Shown here piece by piece: positions 11,378 to 22,292 of a stretch of 64,000 nt of DNA. The stretch lies in contig JAULJL010000040.1 in NCBI GenBank assembly GCA_030761205.1, positions 12,904,603 to 12,968,602 of the forward strand, written 5' to 3'. Origin of the DNA: Fremontodendron californicum (taxonomy: Eukaryota > Streptophyta > Magnoliopsida > Malvales > Malvaceae). Within the stretch, counting starts at the first letter, position 1. The number at the start of each line of letters is the position of its first letter. The notes beneath the pieces are model-generated. The model worked only from the letters and a program-made list of their open reading frames with translations. It was not told the DNA's origin and did not search any database. Both the position numbers and the translations under genes were made by a program.

Positions 11378-11560
11378 TGATTCACTTACATTAATATAAA
11401 ACTAAAATAATTGTACACACTTTCGTAACTTTTTATATAATTTATAATATATTTGGTTAAATGCAATTTGCTCCACTCATAAATAGATTTATAATAGTAT
11501 AAAAAATTACGAAAATATATAAAATTATTTTAATTTTACATTAATGTAAAAAGATTCCTC
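11376..11560. repeat. Small palindromic MITE-like repeat next to a TA tract
   Basis: It begins GTGATTCACTTACATTAAT and ends with the inverse pattern ACATTAATGTAAAAAGATTC. Its arms match the arms of the larger elements at 57301-58118. A TA microsatellite adjoins it on the left (11345-11371). The segment TTGGTTAAATGCAATTTG occurs inside it and again just outside (near 11453 and 11577). Confidence 0.65.
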
Positions 11561-11834
11561 TTATATATGTATATATTTGGTTAAATGCAATTTGCGCCAC
11601 TCATAAATAACCATTGATTTGTTCAAGTGCTTGTAGATTTTTTTTTTAAATTAAGGTTTCAGAGATAAAATAGTGCTATTAAAATTAAAAATCCAACAAC
11701 AATAATTTATACGTCTGCTATCGTCGGCGAAATTTTTGTTGTGATGTTCATTTGTTCTTTTGCCACCATTTTTTTTTTTTTAACTTGTTCTACACATTCT
11801 CCAATAGATAATCTTGAATTTTTTTATTTTTTTA

Positions 11835-12058
11835 CTTAATTTTGGATCGGATCAGTTCGAAAATTTATTTTATTGTTTATAATTTTATATTAATATTTAT
11901 ATATTTTTTAATTCAATCTAAATAAAAAATATTTTTTTACGTTATACATAATAATTTAGATTGAGCCAACTCAAATTATTAAAATCTTTATTCAAATTCG
12001 ACTCAATTCAAATCGAATCTATCAAACAAAACAAATAATTCAATCATTGGATAGATCT
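11835..12058. repeat. Decayed hAT-like GC-end MITE
   Basis: The left part reads GGATCGGATCAGTTCG, and the right part resembles the family end GATAGATCTA. Internal layout follows the other copies (AT-rich core, then ATTCAAATTCGACTCAATTC). No target duplication remains visible. Confidence 0.45.
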
Positions 12059-13152
12059 ACTCTCCGGCAAATTTTTCAGTGCATGTGGTGGGTTTAGTTT
12101 GAAACAAGCAATTATATAACTTACCTATAAATGTCGGTAGTATCTGTATTTCTACTCTTTTAATTTTAAAAATTAAGACAATATATAAATGTTATTTTTA
12201 CTACTATTATTTGTATTTCACTTCTTTAAACTTATCACTAGAAATTAAAAAGATCATATATTTAATTAAAGTGTAATATATATCAATTCAAATATAAAAG
12301 TAAAATCACACATTTTGTTGTTGATGAAAATAAAATTTTATTGCTTTGTATTAAACTCTTTTTTTGACCTTTTCATTTTACAAAAGGAATAAATAAGTAA
12401 TCAAAATAATACCATTTTGCCTTTTGCATATTATTCAAAGAAGGAAAAAAAAAGTTAAAATTGATTTTGAACTATTTCATTTTTTTAAAGAAATCTCTAT
12501 TTTGTTATTATACTCAAATAAATTCTTATCTTTTGAATTGTATTCAAATAAACTCTTATTTCAAATGAAATGTTAATTTATGTTAAGAATTTACTTAATC
12601 TAAATTAAATACAAATTAAAAATTTATGTGTATATAAATATAAAATTAATTTAAATATGATAAAAATATAAAATTTTATCTAAATAAAATGATAAAATTT
12701 AATAAATTTTTTATTATTTTAATCTTGATTTTATAAAAAAGCAAAATTGTATTACTTGGAAACAATTTCGCAATTTACTTCCTACTATAGGCTGAGAGAT
12801 GCTAAAAACTGTAAAAACTGTAAACAGGAAAAAAAAAAAAAAAAAGGTTTCGTCTTTAACACGACAAGACAAAATAAGAAACCTCCGTAAAAATTAATAA
12901 TAGCAAACGGTCAAATTTCCTTTCCTTTCTCTCTTTCAGATCCTCCCCAGATGCTCAAATCCTCTCCTCACCCTAACCTCCACCCAAATTCCCCTTTTTG
13001 CCCTCCAACCGCCACCGTCATCGCCACCGTCGTCGTCGCAGAAATCTATGTATTACGAATCCACCGTCATCTTAGGTTTCCTCTGTTCAGGACTTATCCT
13101 CGGCGCCGGCTAAATAAAGTGGAAGAGAATAAAATCTCAAAAAAAATAAAAA

Positions 13153-16100
13153 ATGCTGGTTCCTGGGTTTCTAGGGTTCAATGGCGTAGTTTTGGTGTCC
13201 TTGCTGGTTGTTTTTCTGGTAATCCGGCATAAGTTGAGGAATGCGGCGGCGAGGAAAGAGGAGGTTACGAGGTTGCTCGAAAGGGTCTCACATGAAGCCG
13301 CCGTGGTGGAGGCTCAAGCCGCCGTCGAGTACGGTTACTATCCCATGTACCAGTGTGCTGTTTGCTTTGACCCTACTACTACGCGCTGTTCTCAGTGCAA
13401 ATCTGTTCGTTACTGGTTCGTTTCTATATTCCCTTTTATAGTTCTATTTAATTTTTACCTAATTTGTGCGAATAGAAATGTAATTTTGGGAATTTTTGCT
13501 TGTGGTTGGTAGATAGTAGGAGCTACTGAGTTTGTTTTGAGACTTTATAGTTAGAGTAATTGCAGCTGTTGAAGGTGAATTGAATGATAAAGATGAAAAC
13601 TTTATTGCGGTTTTGAGTTAAAAAGCTTATTCTGTAAATTTTCTTTCAGTTCCATGATTGTTATGTCGAACTATTCTAAGTATAGTACACTTTGGAAATG
13701 GCGAATGCTCATTGCCCCATTCAAATTTTGTCTTACTATGTTCTCGTACTCTCCATCATTGAGTTGAGGAGGCACTCTGTGACTAATTGCCTTTCGAGAA
13801 GGGGGAATGGCGGGATAAGGTTAAAGCCTTGAATTTTTATGGAAAATGTTTGGGATTTTCCCATTTTAGTTGTGTTGTAATAAGCATTATACTCAATAAG
13901 CTCTATATGATTAAGGTTGTTTATTTTATTGCTTATAAGATTGATTGTTCCTTTAATTAAAAATCAGGGGAAAAAATCAAGGTGAATCACTTACATTTTC
14001 CTAGGGGATGGTCTTTATGATTTTATCTGATTAACTACACGGTTATCATTGTGGTGATATTCTATTTCTATGTTCATTATGGTGTTTATTGGGATTGTTT
14101 TGTGGAGAAAGTGGGAGGCCTCTAAACTTGGTTTTTGGATAAGCTGGTGAGAAATGAAACTCTACCTTTCCAAGGATGTATATTGTGTAGATTCATCTTA
14201 GAAATGTACATTGTATGATGTTATCAGTAGCTACTTCTGGACCATTTATCTTAATGCTGTTTGTCAATGCTTATGCTTAATCTGTGCTTACTGCTTGGGT
14301 TCTGTTGTTCAGCATCATTCTTGCTGGTAAATAGTAGCCTTTAATGCCCTTGTTTAATATATACATACATACATATATATATATATATATTTATATATAT
14401 ATTTCTTTCTTTCTTTCAACTTTGCATAATAGAGCTTTAGCACATGGCTTCATGATAAGATTGCTTTAAAATTTAAAGATGTAGAAGAGAAAGCCTGGAG
14501 TTCATTTTCATTTTAGCTTAATTAAATTTTCATTCAACTAGTAGGTTGGCTATATGAATCCCTTTGCTCTTCTTAATCAAAATTTATGCTTCCATTCTTT
14601 TTGCTGTGCTTTGTCGTGTTGTTATGTGCTAAATATTCTGTTTATACTTTATACCATATAACTCATGTTTAGAGTGCCACACCTTCTCTTTTACAAGTGG
14701 GAGGTCAACCGGTGGCAAATATTATGGTGGCTTGAAAAGAAAGATTACATTGTTTGTCATTTTTTTTCTCTCTTGAATTGCTTTGCAACATAAAATACAA
14801 GATGTGTGCCTTTTCTTGTAAACGTCTTTAGTAATTGTACTGGATATTCAGGTGTATTGTTGTGCTATTTTCATCCTTTGTGGTATTGACTTCCTTGTTT
14901 GTCCTCATGTAGTTCTGGTAAGTGTCAAATAATTCACTGGAGACAAGGCCACAAAGATGAATGTCGCCTCCCAACTGATTTTGCAGCAACAAAACAGTCT
15001 GGAATTTACAGTAATGATTCTGAGGTGGAAAGTACATTTAAGACATCTTCTGACACTTCACCAGTGGTAGAAGATGATGATGATAATCTTATGCCTCATG
15101 CAGACGCCAGAGCAACACATAACGCTTTTGCACCATTCAGTTCCTCATCGTTAGCTGGTGTGTGTCCATCTGGTGCCAGTAGTGAATCATTGATTGATGG
15201 TTCGCCCAGCAGGACACTTCTGTCTGGCCCTAATGACAAGCTAGGGAGGCAACTTTCTGATGATATTGCAACTGCTATACCTAGAAGCAGGGCTGCTGCT
15301 AAGAAGAGTGAAGAAGCTATCTCACCTTCGTCGGAGTCTACTTTGACCTACTCTGTAAATAATCTGAGTAAATTAAATAAGAAGAAATCCACTCATAACG
15401 CAGAAGAGGTTGAATTTAGAATGCAGTTGGCTAAGGACAATAACCTCATGTCTGATGATGCCCATCCTACAAAAGCTGTCTATAAGAAGTCAACCAGAGC
15501 CGTTTCGTCTGAAATGTTAGTTACTGATGCATCCAAGAAAAGTAACTTGACATCTCTGAGCTCTTCCAGGCCTAAAACTGTAACTAATGATAGAGAAGCT
15601 GATTTGCTACTTTATAAAAGCAAACATGTCAAAACTTCCTCATGTAGTGCTTCTGATGATCATTCATCTACAGCTGGTGGAGGGCATTCTGTTCCCAGTT
15701 CCAACTCTGGCTTGCCTGTAAAAAGTAATGCTGCCCCTACCTTGCCAAAGGCAGCTAGTAATGGCTTGAAAACATCAATGCGGAAGGTTGTACAACAGTT
15801 TAAAGCCTCCAAACAGTCTACGTCCTATCTTTTTGGTTTTGGTAACGAGGTTAATGGAAAACACAATTACAAGGTAGTTTCCAAATTACAATGTGTTTTT
15901 TGTTGATAGTCTCATAGTTTTGCCATTCATATTCTGACTTTTGAGCATTTTTGTGTGATTTGACAGATAATCTTTCCGTATGAACTATTCTTGGAACTTT
16001 ACTCTTATGATGCGGTTGAACTTTGCCCATTTGGCCTTAATAATTGTGGAAACAGGTAATCTTCATATTTATACTTATTTCAGCTTGTAAAGGGTATTTG

Positions 16101-19100
16101 TTTTCCAGAGAATGGTTTCAAGTAGTTTGCATTTTGTGAAACTTTTAATTGGTGCTAATTTGGTTTGCTGGAACTTGTGTATAGCTCTTCACCTCTAGAG
16201 TACAAGACAGGTAAAATCATACACTTGGTGCTTAGATATGATATGTCATGGATTTCTCCCCCCCCCCCCCCCCAAAAAAAAAAAATATTACCTCTTATGT
16301 TTGAATTATTAGTTTCTCCTCTACTATGATTTGATGAGGCATGTTTTCTGTTCAATAGTCGGTTTTTAAGTTGCTAATTTATACTTTTCCTTTGAAAATT
16401 ACTTATGATATGTCATGGATTTCTTTTCCCCCCAAATAGTTACCTCTTATGTTTGAATTATAATTTTCTCCTCTACTATGATTTGATGAGGCATGTTTTC
16501 TGTTCAATAGTCGGTTTTTGAGTTGCTAATTTATACTTTTCCTTACTGCAGTTGTTATGCTAATGCTGTCCTTCAGTGTTTGGCTTTTACTCGGCCACTT
16601 ACCTCATACCTTGTCAGAGGACTCCACTCTAAATCATGCAAGTTTCTGGTCATGACCTTTTCATGATTTTTTCCTCATTCATGCCTCTCCTTTAATATGA
16701 TGTCTATTGTTGCTGTGCAGGTCGAAAAAAGGAGTGGTGCTTCATCTGTGAGTTTGAATGTTTGATTTTAAAGGCACAGGAAGGGGAGTCCCCTTTGTCC
16801 CCAATCCGGATATTGTCCAAAATACAAAAAATTGGAAGTAATCTTGGTCCTGGGAAGGAAGAGGATGCCCATGAATTTTTGAGGTGAACCAACTATTAAA
16901 AGTACTTTCTTTTACTATTTCGGTATAACCTTCTCAAATGTGAATTAGACTTCACATTAGTGAGATGACAGGTATGCTGTTGATGCAATGCAATCTGTTT
17001 GCCTCAAGGAAGCTAGGGCTGCATGTCCACTGGCTGAAGAGACGAGTCTAGTCGACCTAACTTTTGGAGGTTACCTTCATTCTAAGGTTTTTCCCAATTT
17101 TGATGCTTCATTGATATCCATGTATTCATTCAACTTGTTCTTATTCGACGGACACGAAGTAATCTTGATTTTTTCTATGCTGTTATCGAATTACCATGAT
17201 TGGGTTGTCAGATAAAGTGCATGAAGTGCTTTGGTAAATCTGAGCGGTATGAGAGGATGATGGATCTAACCGTTGAGATTGATGGGGACATCGGAAGTCT
17301 TGCGGAGGCACTTGCACAGTTTACAGCTACAGAAATATTGGATGGAGAGAACAAATATCATTGCATTAGGTTGGTTGCTTTTTAAAATGCAATGTCATTA
17401 ATGTTGTTAAAGTTCTGCATATTACCATGTTTCTTGGTCCTTATGGCTTATTGTTAGATATCTTTTGTTCTACCCTGTAATTTTAAAATCCCAGCTGATC
17501 TAATGTGTATTATAGCTTTTCCATCCCACTTTTGGTGTCAATGAACTCCGACTTTGGCTATTTTACTGTGATATTACTATGGTGATTGTTCAAATCTCAC
17601 TTCTGTGGCACATTTGGTCCTACTGATGGATTTTTACTTGGATTGGCATGCAATTGCTGCTTCATGTTCAAAGCAAATTTCTAGGAGTCATTATAACTGT
17701 TTGAGCTTCTCATGTAAATTCTCCATCTTCTTTTAATCAGGTGTAAATCTTACGTAAAAGCAAGAAAAAAGTTGACAGTATTAGAGGCGCCTAATATTCT
17801 TACCATTGTTTTAAAGCGGTTCCAGGTAATTCTATGATGGCAAGTTTCTATTTTTGCACTTCCATTCCATGTGCTTTATTTGAATGTCAACTCTTGCTTT
17901 ACCATCTGTGCTTTTGCAGTCTGGTAACTTTGGAAAGTTAAATAAGTCAATTCAATTTCCTGAGGTCCTTGATTTGGCTCCATATATGAGTGGAACAAGT
18001 GATAAGGCTGCAGTGTACAATCTCTATGCTGTGGTTGTTCACTTGGATGTTATGAATGCTGCCTTTTCGGGTCATTACGTGTGTTATGTGAAGAGTTTCC
18101 GTGGGGAGTGGTTCAGGATTGATGACAGCACGGTATGTACCTTTCTACTTAATATATATGGAGATCTGCCTATCTAAAACTATGTTGCTCCGACTCTTCA
18201 TTTTTTTTGAAGTACTCGTGTCCGACGCATATGCGGACATGGGTATGGGGATATGATCCTCCAAATACATGAAAATCTTGGGAAAAAATGAATATATCCG
18301 TGTCGGACATATACCTGTGTTCGACACTCACACCCGAATCCGAGTAACATAAACTTGACTTGTGCAGCATATTTTGTAGGTAATACCAGTGGAGTTGGAG
18401 AGGGTCTTACAGGAAGGGGCGTACATGCTCCTCTATGCGAGGTAAATGTGCGACTTCGTAGCTTGGTTAGAGGAAATCCTGTTTTATTTTTATTTTATTT
18501 TTATATATTTTCTGCACGAATAACTTTAGTTCTTCAAAATTTTAGGCACTCTCCTAGGGCCCCGGCTTTGGTAAGAAACAATCTTGACTATCATGGTGTG
18601 AGGTTGAAGAAAAGGAATTCGGAAGTTGTTCCTCCTAGCCATAATACATCCAAGACGAGATCTGACTCTAATTTTTCAAAGTTGGATCCCTATATAGCAC
18701 AACGGAAGCATAAGTACTTGATTGATCCAGTAGTAGATTGGAGATTTCATTCTTCAATGCAAAGAATTCCTTCAGCTGATTCATCGAGTGAGAGTTCTTC
18801 CATTTTCAGCGGCTCCGATGCAAGCTCCTGCAGCACAGCAAGCACCAAGGACTCTTCCAGGAATGAAGACTTCTCTGATTATTTATTTGGTGAAATGGGA
18901 CCTGAATGGTACAGCCGATACGGGATTTCATCCGATACGGGTGCTGCCTCCTCTTCCACCTATCATGGTTTCGATGCAGATTCGGGGGCGGAAATGGATG
19001 GCCGTGCGCGGTGGCTGGAGAGGGATGGGAACTCTACATTTTTGTACGCTGAGCCAAGTAGACACCGTAGGAATAGTAGCAGTAGAGCCTTTGAGTTTGA

Positions 19101-19197
19101 GCAAGGAGGCTGGTCTAATAACCCATTTGATGTAAGATCATCGGGTATTTCATTAAGGAGAGCAAGCGTAGATGGATCAGCTCAAACGTTTTATTGA
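13153..19197 (+). CDS. Ubiquitin carboxyl-terminal hydrolase with MYND zinc finger (UBP16/17 type)
   Basis: Predicted deubiquitinase that releases ubiquitin from conjugates. Exons: 13153-13415, 14913-15873, 15967-16055, 16552-16637, 16721-16883, 16972-17086, 17212-17369, 17741-17825, 17920-18132, 18380-18441 and 18546-19197, giving 948 residues with all phases consistent. A hydrophobic N-terminal anchor (about 7-25) precedes a MYND finger with ligands C68, C71, C79, C82, C88, C92, H101 and C105. After a low-complexity Ser-rich region comes the USP domain: Cys box around C439 (NNCGNSCYAN), zinc-ribbon cysteines in KCMKC and HCIRC, and His box SGHYVCYVK with H692 and D708/D709. A Ser-rich tail follows. 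The fourth intron (16638-16720) is GC-AG; only GCAAGT as donor keeps the frame into CRKKEWC. Intron 9 contains a palindromic MITE. Start chosen because it gives the membrane anchor plus an intact MYND. Family assignment is firm; which UBP paralogue is less sure. Confidence 0.93.
16238..16544 (+). repeat. Tandem duplication inside UBP intron 3
   Basis: Two copies, 16238-16392 and 16405-16544, share the blocks ATGATATGTCATGGATTTCT, ACCTCTTATGTTTGAATTAT and GGCATGTTTTCTGTTCAATA. Copy 1 carries a poly-C then poly-A tract (about 16258-16284) that is much shorter in copy 2. Copy 2 runs into the true splice acceptor TTACTGCAG; copy 1 ends just before an equivalent acceptor would start. Confidence 0.92.
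18180..18351. mobile_element. Palindromic TATGTT MITE, copy 1 (UBP intron 9)
   Basis: Starts TATGTTGCTCCGACTC and ends CCGAGTAACATA, with motifs of the type GTGTCGGACA inverted around the centre. It is non-coding, about 170 bp. Nine more copies occur in the window. Confidence 0.85.
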
Positions 19198-21057
19198 GGT
19201 TTGAGTTGACATAAAATCGAGCTTTTCATATATAACTTATGATTTTATGATTCAAAATGGAGTAATCAATCATCATTCTTTTCACCCATAAAATTACCCT
19301 TGGTATCTATTTAACAGTAACGAAATCTTATTATGAAATCTTATTATATTTCTTTAAGCTCAATAACTTCATTCACATCATAGACATCGATTGAGATTTC
19401 GATGATCTCACTTGAAGTCTTGGACAATAATCCATATTTTTTTTTTTTTTCATTTGAAGTCATTACTTATGGATAATAGATGTTAATAAAAAAAAGTATG
19501 GGGATAGAAAATATATTATAATTTTATAAATTATTAATTTGTTTTAGACTTTTATATTTATGAAATGATAAAAATATCACTTTGAAAGTATTTAATATAA
19601 AATTAAAATAAGTATTTTTTTTTTCCCTCGAGGTAGGACGACATTGGAATGAAATGTGCTTTCTTTATAAATGGCAAAATAATATGAACTCGTTTGGTTT
19701 TAATCTGATCTGACTTTATAGGGTTGGTTAGTATTTTTTTTTTTTTAATTGATCGGGTTGGATCGAATTATAAAATAAAAATGTCAGATCAAGTTTAGGA
19801 TTCTCCAACCTACCTCGAGACATATATAAAAATAATATAATTTTTAATTTGTATATTATATTAATAAATTTATTATTTAATATTAATTAAATTGATTAAC
19901 CTAATAATATAATACATTTAAAAATATTTAAGATATAATTTATATTAAAATTAAAAACCTTTACAACAATAAATTAAAATGATACATAAATATAAAATTT
20001 TCGAATAGATCGAATCGAATATAAATTATATGTATATATTTTGGGTCAAGATCGAATATTAAAAAGAACATTTCAAAATTAGGTCAAATCAAATTCAAGT
20101 TAAAAGTATATAAAATCGGATCGGAGCAAAATCCGTTCGATCTGACTCGTAACCATCCCATTCCAAATCCAACCCGTTAATCATCACACCAAGAAAAAAA
20201 AAAAAAAAAAACAACAAAATACTTTTAAAATGGGTACAAGACGTTTTCGTTACTTTTTCCAAATGCGAATGGACTATCCATTTGAAACGGTTAGCGGCGG
20301 CAACGGAGAAAGAAGCAAATGACAGTGGCAATAACAACACCTGGCTACCGCTACTGCCACAATTTCAACCACCGTCTAATCTGCCGTAGCTCAAAGAAAA
20401 ATTGCCATGAATAACCGCATGCCAAATTTTATATAAATATATAATATTTTAAATCATGTTATTCGGACTCAGATGTTAGTATCGGATACGGATATATTTG
20501 ATTTATTATAAGTATTTTCATGTATTTGGAAGATCATATCTCTATATTCATATCCAGATATGAGTTGAACACGGATGCTTCAAGAAAAATAAAGAGTCGG
20601 AACAACATAACTTTAAATATAATTATGACATGAAAATATAACACAAAACACGAGTATATGACTTGACAGGTCTATTTGCCGTAGTAACTCAAAGAAAAAT
20701 TGCCCCCTTTCTGAGGGAAACAGGAAGACAAAAAGAACCATTGTTGATTTCAGGATTTTCCTGGCAAATTGAGATTCAAATTCAAGGGATAGGTTGAACA
20801 CACATGTTAATAAGCAAATTCAACATATTTGTATTATTATCATCAGCAAGGTGCTTGAATTTTGAGGCAGAAATGCACCCAAAAAAATAAATTAACGTTG
20901 AGAATTGAGGGGCAATCATGTTTCAAACTCCTGTTCTTTGTCATAGAACTCACCATTATCGTTCTTTAAATATATACTCTTAAAACTACCCTTTTCCATT
21001 GCCCTACAAACTACAACAGATAGAAATTACTACCATTTCACACAACAGAATAATAAT
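19198..21057. other. Intergenic region between UBP and bHLH genes
   Basis: Holds the 3' flanks of two convergent genes. About 19690-20170 has repeated GATCGGGTTGGATCGAAT-like stretches that look like a decayed element. Copy 2 of the palindromic MITE is at 20455-20611. No gene is supported. Confidence 0.7.
20455..20611. mobile_element. Palindromic TATGTT MITE, copy 2
   Basis: Degenerate copy running from CATGTTATTCGGACTC to AGAGTCGGAACAACATAAC. A 7-bp direct repeat TTTAAAT flanks it at 20448-20454 and 20612-20618, which is probably the target duplication. Confidence 0.75.
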
Positions 21058-22292
21058 TCAGAGATTAAAACGAGGCTTCCCATTTTTCTTCTTAGGTCTA
21101 TCTATGGCCATCTTCAAAGCTCTCTTAAGCATCCCCATCCTTTCATTTCCATTAAACCCTTTTACCCACAACACACTTTTATTCCTTCCTCCTATAAACA
21201 CCATCTCAGCCCTCACAACCGTCCCATTCGCCTTCCTAACTTCCCGTGTGAGATCGGATATCAGCTCCGGCCTGTCGTCACAGCTGAATGTAGCCTTCAC
21301 CAAACCTCCATCCTTTTCACAATAACCCAAACTCAAGTTGTCTAACTCACCAGGGAGCACACGCTCTAAGCTTCCACGACAAACTGCTTTCATTTCTTTT
21401 ACTCTCTTTTTCAATTCCCTTACCTGCCTGATTGTCTCGCCCAGCACAGATGCCTTGTCCATCTGTTGCATGAAATGAAAAGCTTTTACTCGGACTCGGG
21501 TGTGAGTGTCGGACACGGATATTTTCAATTTTTTTCAAGATTTTCGTGTATTTAGAAGGTCCTTGGAGGATCATGTTCCCATACCCACATCCAGATATGC
21601 GTCGGATACCGGTATCGGACACGGGTACGTCGGAGCAACATAGATGAAAAGATTCATTTTTCTTTTGGTACAAAGCAGGTCGAAGTCCGAGGATGAAAAA
21701 AGGGATTGCAGTTACTGAGATTCGAACCTCAAAACTGCTGGATGTCACATTTTAAGAATGGTTTCATAAAACGACTGAGCTAAGCCCCAGGTTTAGTACC
21801 AATTCATTAATATAAGCTGTTTTTTAATAAGTAGAATTCCAAGAAATTTCTGGGATACTTAAATATAACATATCTAATCTTCAATGTAATGGGTAATTAA
21901 ATTTGTATCTCATTCTCTTCATCACTTACTTTGATCAAGTTTGGTAGGATAGTTCGGAGCATGTCATACTGTTGGCTGATACGCCTTCTTCGATGCCTCT
22001 CAGCAATTCTATGTTTCAGGGCATTGGCTATGTTGGCCTCAGCCTTTGATTTAGTCTTCATTGCCAAACTTTTGAAGCTGAAATCAATGGTGGAAACTGT
22101 TCCTTGCAAAAGGCTATTTGGCATTGAGCATAATGCTGAACCATAGTAACCTCCGAGAGGTTGTTGTATATCTTGTTGTAACTACAAGTATAAATCAGAA
22201 GACAAAAACAGATAATTATAAGAAGATTGCTTGATGAAGGAATGAGAAAATTGGTAAAAACAGTAAATCATTACCTGTTTCAGACGTACCAT
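21058..22292 (-). CDS. bHLH transcription factor with C-terminal ACT-like domain
   Basis: Predicted nuclear, E-box-binding factor of 224 residues. Exons on the minus strand: 22292-22275, 22181-21930 and 21462-21058, all joined in phase 0. The bHLH region is residues about 63-115. The basic part reads HRIAERHRRRR, with H63, E67 and R71 at the spacing that gives E-box/G-box recognition. Intron 2 falls in the loop, between NLIK and MDKASVLGE, a position common in plant bHLH genes. The C-terminal part (VKATFSCDDRPELISDL and onward) looks like the ACT-like dimerisation domain of the bHLH30/51/106/107 group. The first exon codes only six residues (MVRLKQ); it is supported by an in-frame ATG, a stop upstream, and a clean GTAATG donor, but is the least certain part. 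Intron 2 contains a MITE and a SINE. Confidence 0.82.
21481..21643. mobile_element. Palindromic TATGTT MITE, copy 3 (bHLH intron 2)
   Basis: Contains ACTCGGACTCGGGTGTGAG and the inverted CGTCGGAGCAACATAG. Its outer left end is eroded. It ends only 18 bp from the exon 3 acceptor of the bHLH gene, so it supplies most of the sequence where a branch point would be expected. Confidence 0.82.
21666..21793 (-). mobile_element. tRNA-derived SINE, bHLH intron 2
   Basis: On the minus strand it shows an A-box-like GGCTTAGCTCAGTCG, a B-box-like GAGGTTCGAATCTC, and a 3' end CTTTGTACCAAAAG. This order is that of a tRNA-derived SINE. The promoter boxes here are the best preserved of the family in this window. 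It has the same orientation as the bHLH gene. Confidence 0.75.

Larger units (their letters stand above)
10245..13152. other. AT-rich intergenic DNA and 5' flank of the UBP gene
   Basis: No gene is supported. It contains a small TA-flanked palindromic repeat (11376-11560), a decayed hAT-like MITE (about 11835-12058) and, near the right end, the pyrimidine-rich 5' leader of the ubiquitin protease gene (about 12915-13152). The open frame 12951-13232 overlaps that leader in another frame. Confidence 0.7.

Noticed and set aside
12951..13232. 93-codon frame before the UBP start
   Set aside because: It overlaps the UBP leader and first exon in another frame; the UBP frame gives a membrane anchor and MYND finger.
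21347..21748. 133-codon minus-strand frame
   Set aside because: It runs through a MITE and SINE in the bHLH intron and into exon 3 in the wrong frame.
21666..21793. Possible tRNA gene because of A- and B-box-like sequences
   Set aside because: No cloverleaf can be drawn, and related copies elsewhere have tails and a 15-bp target duplication, so it is a SINE.
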